DNA of 5,202 bases from Flavobacteriales bacterium (GTDB taxonomy: Bacteria > Bacteroidota > Bacteroidia > Flavobacteriales > UBA7312). The position numbers were made by a program, and so were the translations under genes. The stretch's first letter is position 1; each line of letters starts with the position of its first letter. The DNA is taken from contig PKDP01000113.1 of the NCBI GenBank assembly GCA_002862585.1, positions 1 to 5,202 on the forward strand. Reading direction: 5' to 3'. This document shows, piece by piece, positions 1 to 5,202 of the stretch. The notes beneath the pieces were generated by a model, which was given only the letters and a program-made list of their open reading frames with translations, searched no databases and had not been told where the DNA came from.

Positions 1-228
1 GTTTTCTGGATAGTTTATTTCACCATCTTGCAAACCATCACCAGGTGCATACTCTTGAGAGCCATTAATACCCGTTTGCCAACAAACGGTAATGTCTGGC
101 AAAAGGTCGCAATCGATTTGATCGGAATCAGCACACTCGCAGTCAATTGAATTGTCTACTGTACATTGTGCGTTAGTGATTCCATAGGAAAATAAACCAA
201 TAATAAAAAATATACCGAACTTGTTCAT
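1..228 (-). CDS. Secreted Cys-rich protein, N-terminal part only (possible T9SS-exported protein)
   Basis: An ATG at 228 opens a frame that stays open for 76 codons and runs off the left edge, so the C-terminus is missing. The N-terminus is a classic signal peptide: MNK, a hydrophobic run at residues 4-16, then ITNA followed by QC, giving a likely cleavage after Ala20. Gln just after the cleavage site is frequent in exported Bacteroidota proteins. The mature part has five Cys within 28 residues (22, 30, 32, 40, 49) and many Asp, then the segment CDLLPDITVCW (40-50). I recall similar CDLLPDIT segments near the N-terminus of large flavobacterial secreted proteins carrying type IX secretion sorting domains, but this comes from memory and the decisive C-terminus is outside the window. 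A candidate promoter directly upstream suggests separate transcription from the cytochrome cassette. That it is a secreted protein start is fairly sure; its function is unknown. Confidence 0.75.
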   Translation of the reverse strand, partial: MNKFGIFFIIGLFSYGITNAQCTVDNSIDCECADSDQIDCDLLPDITVCWQTGINGSQEYAPGDGLQDGEINYPEN

Positions 229-254
229 AAATAAGGGTTGTTTTGGGTTGAGTG

Positions 255-268
255 GGTACAAAAGTACC
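255..268. repeat. Perfect inverted repeat GGTAC-AAAA-GTACC over the -7 element
   Basis: Five-base arms (255-259 and 264-268) flank an AAAA spacer. The repeat covers the whole candidate -7 box of the secreted-protein gene, where an operator would block or modulate RNA polymerase. It is too short and too near the start of transcription to be a useful terminator. The match could be partly a by-product of the promoter consensus followed by GTA, so operator function is only inferred. Confidence 0.4.
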
Positions 269-289
269 AAAATTCTAACAATACAACAA
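259..289 (-). promoter_or_regulatory. Candidate Bacteroidota promoter for the secreted-protein gene
   Basis: On the minus strand, TACTTTTG (266-259) matches the Bacteroidota -7 consensus TAnnTTTG exactly. A TTG (-33 element) lies 17 nt (286-284) or 20 nt (289-287) upstream, both within the usual spacing range. Transcription would start near 252, leaving a leader of about 24 nt before the ATG at 228. The -7 element sits inside a perfect inverted repeat, listed separately. Confidence 0.55.
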
Positions 290-315
290 TCTTGTGTGTA
301 TATGAATCTTATGTA

Positions 316-1095
316 TTAGTTGTTTTGTGCTCCTTGAGCAATCCACATAAGTATGGTTTCAACCTCGAAAGGGGTGAGGTCTGAATTAGGTGGCATAGCG
401 TATTCAACATTATCATCTATAGCAAGCCTGTATAAGTAGCTTTCTCCAGGCTGAACGGTATTGATGTATGGAACACCACCATCGTTCTTACTAACACCAC
501 TAATAAGCTCATCATACGCTAAATCAGCTGGGACAAGTCGTATTTGACCACCGTCGTCATTATGGCACGGCATACACCTACCTTCACCATTGTTGTAAAA
601 AATAGGATCATAAATATCGTTTTTAAAACTAACGATTGGAGCTTCCGCATTAATGTCTAAAAGTTGATAATAATCTCTATACTCCCTTAAATATTCACCG
701 TTAAGTATGGAGGTTTCCAATATCATTAACGAGTCTCCTTTTTGTACGACTTTTTGTCTTAAGGTGTCAGCTCCATATAAGTACAAGCTGTCAATATCAA
801 AAGAAAACACCCCGCTAGTGAAACCAAGAGTTGCATTTCCCTTATCCCCATCTAAAAAGGTGAGGTTAAAACTGCTAGTTTCGTAGGTTAAGGTAAGTGT
901 ATCGGGAGAAGAAATTCCGTAAGTTGTAACCTGCTGATTCAGTTCAACACCACCTTGGAATAAGGTGTAAACAAGAGAGTCTTTTTTCCAATACTCAACA
1001 GGGTAAACAATAGGGGCAACCTCAATAACTCTATCTTTAGTACAAGACAGAAAGAAGAGTGTTAAAACCAATAGAAATAAGCTATACTTTCTCAT
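316..1095 (-). CDS. Monoheme c-type cytochrome lipoprotein with beta-rich N-terminal region
   Basis: With the ATG at 1095 the protein is 259 aa and begins with a textbook lipoprotein signal: MRKY, a hydrophobic run, then FLSC with the lipidated Cys at 18. A longer frame to a TTG at 1119 would add eight residues ahead of the signal and overlap the upstream gene by 13 nt, so the ATG is preferred. Residues about 30-145 are rich in alternating hydrophobic and polar residues with Gly-Asp turns, which suggests a small beta-sandwich or lipocalin-like fold; I do not recognise its family. The C-terminal part is a cytochrome c domain: CMPCH at 174-178 binds heme covalently, MPP at 234-236 supplies the probable distal Met ligand, and the last helix ends LMWIAQGAQ, resembling planctomycete-type cytochrome c domains. 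It is the third gene of the cassette, 11 nt after the barrel gene. It is expected to be anchored to the outer membrane; partner and substrate are unknown. Confidence 0.85.
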   Translation of the reverse strand: MRKYSLFLLVLTLFFLSCTKDRVIEVAPIVYPVEYWKKDSLVYTLFQGGVELNQQVTTYGISSPDTLTLTYETSSFNLTFLDGDKGNATLGFTSGVFSFDIDSLYLYGADTLRQKVVQKGDSLMILETSILNGEYLREYRDYYQLLDINAEAPIVSFKNDIYDPIFYNNGEGRCMPCHNDDGGQIRLVPADLAYDELISGVSKNDGGVPYINTVQPGESYLYRLAIDDNVEYAMPPNSDLTPFEVETILMWIAQGAQNN

Positions 1096-1106
1096 AATTA
1101 TAGTTT

Positions 1107-1973
1107 CTAAAACCACCAAACACGTCTGATATTAAAGCCTAAAACAAACTCATTAGGAGCGTTTAAAAAATCATACGTTTCTTGTGTATAAATGTTCGCT
1201 TCTCTTAAGTAATAGCTATTACTCATAAATACCTGAAAAACATGCCCCGCTGTACCAAACTCAAAGCCTAAAGAAAACGGATTATTCAAAGCTGTTTCAG
1301 AGCGGTTGTTTAATTTGTGTGCGTACTCGAACAAAACAGCACTACCAAATGAGTATTGATACCGCCCACTAAATGGCAATACACATGTAAAATGATTTTC
1401 CTCAGCACCTAAAACCAAGTTTTTATAGACGAATGTTGGGCTAAGCTGAAGAGATACTTTATCACTAAACTTTCTTGATAATATAAGCTCTGTTGTATAT
1501 GTAATTCGGTGCGAAAACGTGCTTTCGTAAGGCGTAATACTATCACCAAAAAAAGCGTTTGGACCATAGTTTTTATCCTCTTCAGTGTTTATGCCTGTGT
1601 TGTTAAATAAGGCAACACTAAGAGGTGTTGAGTTGTCGTTAGTTTGTCTTAAAAGAACGTATTTACCCTCTACATCAATAGTTTTTCCAATTTTTGTTCT
1701 ACCAACCGCCACGTATGACCTATCATTTAATTTGTAAGAAAGGGAAAAGCGGATATTAGCAGGGCTATCAAAACCCAAAAAGTCTTTGTAAATTCTATCA
1801 TCAAGACCAATTTTACCAAATCGGTGCATAATAGTAAAGTCAAAACCTTCAGGAATTACAGTGGTTTGGGTGTTTATAAGCTGCTTATTTTTAAAAGCAT
1901 TGACATATTCTTTTTGCTGAGCAGTTAAGCTTAGAAAAGAAATCATCAATCCTAATAATGTGAGACGTCTCAT
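1107..1973 (-). CDS. DUF5777-like outer-membrane beta-barrel protein
   Basis: The 288-aa protein has a signal peptide (MRRLTLLGLMISFLSLTAQ, cleavage near residue 19). The rest consists of amphipathic strands separated by polar turns and ends in WWF, a terminal aromatic as expected for Bam-assembled outer-membrane barrels. Features recalled from the DUF5777 family are visible: an early FKNKQLIN segment (27-34), F-x-I-x-HRFG-x-I (46-55), a FLGFDSPANIRFSLSY stretch (65-80) and an AVGRTKIGKT-x-(8)-LLRQ region (89-110). The usual family length is close to this. The family has no established biochemical role; from memory its genes often lie beside small cytochromes c and YceI-like proteins in Bacteroidota. 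Here its ATG overlaps the stop of the upstream cytochrome gene as ATGA, implying translational coupling, and a second cytochrome gene follows after 11 nt. The barrel call is firm; a porin or scaffold role for the cytochromes is inference. Confidence 0.83.
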   Translation of the reverse strand: MRRLTLLGLMISFLSLTAQQKEYVNAFKNKQLINTQTTVIPEGFDFTIMHRFGKIGLDDRIYKDFLGFDSPANIRFSLSYKLNDRSYVAVGRTKIGKTIDVEGKYVLLRQTNDNSTPLSVALFNNTGINTEEDKNYGPNAFFGDSITPYESTFSHRITYTTELILSRKFSDKVSLQLSPTFVYKNLVLGAEENHFTCVLPFSGRYQYSFGSAVLFEYAHKLNNRSETALNNPFSLGFEFGTAGHVFQVFMSNSYYLREANIYTQETYDFLNAPNEFVLGFNIRRVWWF

Positions 1974-2356
1974 TTTTGAGCTTTTAAAGTTCTAATATAA
2001 TTGATGAGTTGCCAACGCATTTCCTCATTTAAAGAGTGTTTGTAGGGCACCATCATACCTTTTCCGTTTGATAGCTTCCAGAATAATTCTCCATCCGATT
2101 GAATTTGCACATCTTTATCTGCAAAGCTTTTTGGTTTTGGATTTAATCCAGCACCTGCCGGCCCATCGCCTAAACCGTTTTTACCATGACACGTCCAGCA
2201 CAATTTGGAATATAATTTTTGTCCTTTTTGTGCAGCAATAATATTCCCTTCATAAGGATTGACTATATTCTTAGACTCCTCTGGTGCGGTCCAATTTTCT
2301 TGGGCATAGCTAGAGCTAGCAACTAAAAATAGAATAAGAATAGCAAAGACTCTCAT
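1970..2356 (-). CDS. Small periplasmic monoheme cytochrome c
   Basis: This 128-aa protein begins with a Sec signal peptide (hydrophobic residues 4-13, cleavage after SSSYA, residue 18) followed by QE. There is no lipobox Cys, so it should be soluble in the periplasm. The single cytochrome c domain carries CWTCH at 53-57 within a GQKLYSKLCWTCHGKNGLGDGPAG region, a PKPKSFAD segment (73-80), and a distal ligand region GKGMMVPY (98-105) in which Met102 aligns best with the usual axial Met. The final helix RWQLINYIRTL (114-124) is the typical cytochrome c C-terminal helix. The protein should shuttle single electrons, and its heme would be attached by a cytochrome c maturation system encoded elsewhere. 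It is the first gene of the cassette, with a candidate promoter immediately upstream, and its TGA stop overlaps the ATG of the barrel gene. The redox partners are not evident from the sequence. Confidence 0.9.
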   Translation of the reverse strand: MRVFAILILFLVASSSYAQENWTAPEESKNIVNPYEGNIIAAQKGQKLYSKLCWTCHGKNGLGDGPAGAGLNPKPKSFADKDVQIQSDGELFWKLSNGKGMMVPYKHSLNEEMRWQLINYIRTLKAQK

Positions 2357-2373
2357 AAAGTAATGTAAAAGTA

Positions 2374-2404
2374 CAAAGATACGACCTAAATGCTATAAAT
2401 CGAA
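2374..2404 (-). promoter_or_regulatory. Candidate promoter for the cytochrome-barrel-cytochrome cassette
   Basis: Reading the minus strand, TATCTTTG (2381-2374) is an exact match to the TAnnTTTG -7 consensus of Bacteroidota. The -33 position holds only TTC (2404-2402) with 20-nt spacing, a weak match that falls inside the last codons of the aldehyde dehydrogenase gene. The predicted start is about 10 nt ahead of the cytochrome ATG at 2356. This would give the three-gene cassette its own transcript in addition to any read-through from rseP and the dehydrogenase gene. Confidence 0.45.
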
Positions 2405-3937
2405 TTTTATTCCCTGTGCAAGAGGAAGCTCATCCGAATAGTTTATTGTATTAGTTTGTCGACGCATGTATATTTTCCAAGCATCAGAACCAGACTCCCT
2501 TCCGCCGCCAGTTTCTTTTTCACCTCCGAAAGCACCACCAATTTCAGCACCCGACGTACCAATATTTACGTTGGCAATACCACAGTCTGAACCAGCATAT
2601 GACAAGAATTTTTCTGCATCTTTAATGGTTGAGGTCATTATAGATGATGATAAGCCTTGAGGAACATCGTTTTGTATTACAATTGCGTTTTCAACATCAC
2701 CTTTGTATTTGATGAGGTATAATATTGGTGCAAAGGTTTCGTGTTGAACTATTTCAAAACTGTTTTTAGCCTCTACTATAGCTGGCTTAACGTAACACCC
2801 ACTTTCGTAGTCGCCGCCTTTTAAAACACCTCCTTCAACCAAGATTTTACCACCCTCTTTAATAGCGTGTTTCAATGCAGATAAATACATGGTTACGGCA
2901 TCTTTATCGATTAGTGGCCCAACGTGATTATTTTCGTCTAATGGGTTACCAATCTTGATTTGTTCGTAAGCGCCTACAACAGCATCTTTTACCTTGTCAT
3001 AAACAGATTCGTGTATGATTAAACGACGCGTAGACGTACACCTTTGACCACAGGTTCCAACAGCACCAAATACAGCACCAGGAACAACAATTTTTAGATC
3101 AGCAGTAGGAGTAATTATTATAGCGTTGTTTCCACCAAGTTCTAATAGTGATTTTCCAAATCGCTCAGCCACTCTAGCGCCTACAATTTTACCCATTCTT
3201 GAAGATCCTGTTGCAGAAATAAGCGGCATACGCTTGTCAGACGTCATCATTTCACCAACTCTATAGTCTCCAGTAACGATACAAGAAATTCCCTCAGGTA
3301 AATCATTGTCTTCTAAGACTTCGGCAATTAAATTTTGACAAGCTACGGAACAAAGAGGTGTTTTTTCTGAACCCTTCCATACACAAACATCGCCACATAT
3401 CCAAGCTAAAGCAGTGTTCCAACACCACACAGCCACCGGGAAGTTAAAAGCAGAAATAATACCAACAACACCTAATGCATGGTACTGTTCGTACATTCTA
3501 TGGTTCGGACGCTCAGAGTGCATTGTAAGACCATGAAGTTGCCTTGAAAGGCCAACAGCGAAATCACAAATGTCAATCATTTCTTGAACCTCGCCCAAAC
3601 CTTCTTGGTAAGATTTTCCCATTTCGAAAGAAACCAACTTTCCTAAAGCTTCTTTATGCTCCCTTAATTTATCGCCAAACTGACGAACAATTTCACCTCT
3701 TTTGGGAGCAGGAATAGTTCTCCAATGTTTGAAAGCAGATGTGGCAGAAACCATTACCTTTTCATAATCGCTTTCGGTTGTACACTTTACCTTTCCAATA
3801 AGCTCACCCGTAACAGGAGAAAAAGACTCTATAACATCTCCACTAGAAAAACATTCATTTCCTGTTGAGCTTCCCTCGTTTATTTCATTTAATCCCAGCT
3901 CTTTTAAAGCTTTAGTTATTCCAAAAGTATCGTTCAT
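2393..3937 (-). CDS. amaB: ALDH7-family dehydrogenase (alpha-aminoadipate semialdehyde / L-piperideine-6-carboxylate dehydrogenase)
   Basis: This NAD(P)-dependent aldehyde dehydrogenase is predicted to oxidise alpha-aminoadipate semialdehyde, in equilibrium with piperideine-6-carboxylate, to alpha-aminoadipate during lysine breakdown in the cytoplasm. The ATG at 3937 gives 514 aa and the sequence N-terminus expected for the family; a TTG at 3952 would add five residues and is less likely. Visible ALDH elements are AFNFP with the catalytic-site Asn165, WKGSEK with the cofactor-binding Lys188, the TGSS loop (243-246), LELGG with the general base Glu266, GQRCT with the nucleophile Cys300, and HETFAP with Glu400. 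The C-terminal block GAEIGGAFGGEKETGGGRESGSDAWK followed by YMRR and INYS is diagnostic of ALDH7 (antiquitin) rather than other ALDH classes. Length is normal. It starts 23 nt after rseP and may share its transcript, since no clear promoter was seen in the gap. The symbol follows common bacterial usage for this family; the substrate is inferred. Confidence 0.9.
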   Translation of the reverse strand: MNDTFGITKALKELGLNEINEGSSTGNECFSSGDVIESFSPVTGELIGKVKCTTESDYEKVMVSATSAFKHWRTIPAPKRGEIVRQFGDKLREHKEALGKLVSFEMGKSYQEGLGEVQEMIDICDFAVGLSRQLHGLTMHSERPNHRMYEQYHALGVVGIISAFNFPVAVWCWNTALAWICGDVCVWKGSEKTPLCSVACQNLIAEVLEDNDLPEGISCIVTGDYRVGEMMTSDKRMPLISATGSSRMGKIVGARVAERFGKSLLELGGNNAIIITPTADLKIVVPGAVFGAVGTCGQRCTSTRRLIIHESVYDKVKDAVVGAYEQIKIGNPLDENNHVGPLIDKDAVTMYLSALKHAIKEGGKILVEGGVLKGGDYESGCYVKPAIVEAKNSFEIVQHETFAPILYLIKYKGDVENAIVIQNDVPQGLSSSIMTSTIKDAEKFLSYAGSDCGIANVNIGTSGAEIGGAFGGEKETGGGRESGSDAWKIYMRRQTNTINYSDELPLAQGIKFDL

Positions 3938-3960
3938 AAAATTGTTTGTCAATTAGTTAG

Positions 3961-5202
3961 TTATGATAAAAGTTTAAAAATATCGTTTCCGTTGGCATAG
4001 ATTACAAGCCCCAACAGTAATATAATCCCTACAGTTTGTGCGTATTCCATTACCTTTTCGTTTGGCTGACGACCCGTTAACACTTCATAAAGAAGGAAAA
4101 CCACATGGCCACCGTCTAATGCTGGTATTGGAAGTAAGTTAAGCACAGCCAACATGATAGATAAGAAGGCTGTTAGGCTCCAAAAACGCTGCCAATCCCA
4201 AACAGAAGGGAAAATATTTCCTATTGAAATAAAGCCGCCAACAGATTCTGGAGATTGTTTTATTAATTTAAACTGCTTTAGATAATTAGCAATCTCAACA
4301 CCAGTTTTTGTTAGAGCTGCGGGTATTACACTAATGGCGTTATATTGTTCTTTTTCAAATTCATAAAGAGTAGAAAAAGGCCTTAGCTGAACCCCCATTA
4401 CACCTTCTGCGAGAAATACATCAAACGAAATTTCTTCACCACCTCTATCAACTAATACAGAGGCTGTATCGCCCTTTAATGTTGGCGTGTATTGCATAAC
4501 ATCTCCCGCATAACTCATGTTTCTATTGTTAATTTTGAGGATTTTGTCACCAACCTCAGCGCCAGCCGATTGCATTACTGATGTTTCTGAAAAACCATCA
4601 ATGATAAAAGGAATATTTGGTGTAAATAGTTTTGTTTTTGCCAACACTTGACTTTTTACCTCTTCCGTAAACGGAACATCTACCATAACACCTCCTCTAG
4701 TAACGGTTACTAGCTTAGCATCATCTAATATTAGCCGCTCAATAACCTCAGGGTGAAGGGCTCCGCTTTCACTTGCAAATCGCTCTACCACCTTATTGTC
4801 AATGGAGTAAATCATATCTCCCTCTTGAAAACCTGCCGCTAAGGCTAAGGAGTCGCAATGAATACCATAGGTTGCTTTTTCACTTGGCAGATACTTCTCT
4901 CCCCAAATAACTAAACTGAAGGAGTATATAACGAAAGCCAAAATGACATTTACAGTAACGCCACCAAGCATAATAATAAGTCGTTGCCAAGCTGGTTTTG
5001 AACGAAACTCCCAAGGCTGAGGCTCTTTCTTCATTTGATCAGTATCCATAGACTCATCAATCATTCCAGATATTTTAACATAGCCCCCAAGAGGAAGCCA
5101 ACCTACACCATATTCAGTATCGCCAACTTTCTTTTTAAACAAAGAAAACCAAGGGTCAAAGAAAAGGTAAAATTTTTCTACTCGTGTTTTGAATAGTTTT
5201 GC
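3961..5202 (-). CDS. rseP: RseP site-2 intramembrane zinc metalloprotease, N-terminus missing
   Basis: The frame is open to the right edge, so the gene starts outside the window; 413 residues are visible, beginning AKLFKTRVEKFYLFFDPWFS. An apparent start at 5142 is an internal Leu codon (TTG). In the family this segment directly follows the HExxH zinc motif, so roughly 30 residues including that motif are lost. Next come the GWLPLGGYVKISGM region (visible residues 34-47), a membrane segment at about 73-100, and two PDZ-like regions, recognisable at EGDMIYSIDN (about 127-136) and VGDKILKINN (about 217-226). The second catalytic motif, NLLPIPALDGG at 355-365, contains the third zinc ligand Asp363 and lies in a membrane segment; a last hydrophobic helix (about 391-402) precedes the C-terminus. 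RseP cleaves anti-sigma factors and signal-peptide remnants within the inner membrane. It runs towards the ALDH gene with a 23-nt gap. Confidence 0.95.
   Translation of the reverse strand, partial: AKLFKTRVEKFYLFFDPWFSLFKKKVGDTEYGVGWLPLGGYVKISGMIDESMDTDQMKKEPQPWEFRSKPAWQRLIIMLGGVTVNVILAFVIYSFSLVIWGEKYLPSEKATYGIHCDSLALAAGFQEGDMIYSIDNKVVERFASESGALHPEVIERLILDDAKLVTVTRGGVMVDVPFTEEVKSQVLAKTKLFTPNIPFIIDGFSETSVMQSAGAEVGDKILKINNRNMSYAGDVMQYTPTLKGDTASVLVDRGGEEISFDVFLAEGVMGVQLRPFSTLYEFEKEQYNAISVIPAALTKTGVEIANYLKQFKLIKQSPESVGGFISIGNIFPSVWDWQRFWSLTAFLSIMLAVLNLLPIPALDGGHVVFLLYEVLTGRQPNEKVMEYAQTVGIILLLGLVIYANGNDIFKLLS

Noticed and set aside
229..315. Possible terminator between the cytochrome lipoprotein gene and the secreted-protein gene
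   Set aside because: No stem followed by a T-run was found on the minus strand after the stop at 316. The only clear inverted repeat (255-268) sits on a promoter element and has just five-base arms.
316..2356. Cassette as a classic multiheme porin-cytochrome (MtrCAB-type) conduit
   Set aside because: Each cytochrome has only one CxxCH motif and the barrel is DUF5777-like, not MtrB-like, so only a loose functional analogy is proposed.
2466..2660. 64-codon open frame on the plus strand
   Set aside because: It lies wholly antisense inside the conserved C-terminal part of the ALDH gene, has a low-complexity Pro/Ser-rich product and no promoter or family resemblance, so it is a shadow frame.
3940..3954. 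Inverted repeat AATTG-TTTGT-CAATT just ahead of the ALDH start codon
   Set aside because: The arms are five A+T-rich bases, easily expected by chance in this DNA, and no promoter element overlaps it, so it was not called as an operator or attenuator.
5140..5142. Apparent start codon of rseP at 5142
   Set aside because: The codon is TTG (Leu), and the frame continues upstream to the window edge with sequence typical of RseP (FKTRVEKFYLFFDPWFS), so the gene is truncated by the window and does not start here.

Overview
The window is A+T-rich bacterial DNA with every recognisable gene on the minus strand, so transcription runs from right to left. It looks like a Bacteroidota genome, most likely Flavobacteriales. 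The reasons are the Bacteroidota-type -7 promoter elements (TAnnTTTG), the lack of clear Shine-Dalgarno sequences, a DUF5777-type outer-membrane barrel, a secreted protein with a Gln at the predicted signal-peptide cleavage site, and RseP and ALDH7 proteins close to those I know from flavobacteria. Family assignments are from recalled family features, not database searches.

Layout in the direction of transcription: (1) 5202-3961, the site-2 intramembrane protease RseP, cut by the window edge just after where its HExxH zinc motif would lie. (2) 3937-2393, an ALDH7/antiquitin-family dehydrogenase (alpha-aminoadipate semialdehyde / piperideine-6-carboxylate dehydrogenase, lysine catabolism), starting 23 nt after rseP. 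(3) 2356-316, a tight three-gene cassette: a small periplasmic monoheme cytochrome c, a DUF5777-like outer-membrane beta-barrel overlapping it by ATGA, and, 11 nt later, a lipoprotein with a beta-rich N-terminal region and a C-terminal monoheme cytochrome c domain. A candidate promoter lies in the 36-nt gap ahead of it. (4) 228-1, the start of a secreted, Cys-rich protein with its own candidate promoter, cut by the left edge.

Functionally, rseP is envelope housekeeping and the ALDH is amino-acid catabolism. The cassette is the accessory part: it places one soluble heme protein in the periplasm, a barrel in the outer membrane and one heme protein anchored by lipid, possibly at the cell surface. 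That arrangement suggests an envelope redox module. Its electron donor and acceptor cannot be read from the sequence. No RNA gene, mobile element, CRISPR array or convincing terminator was seen, and there is no gene-free stretch longer than 300 bases.
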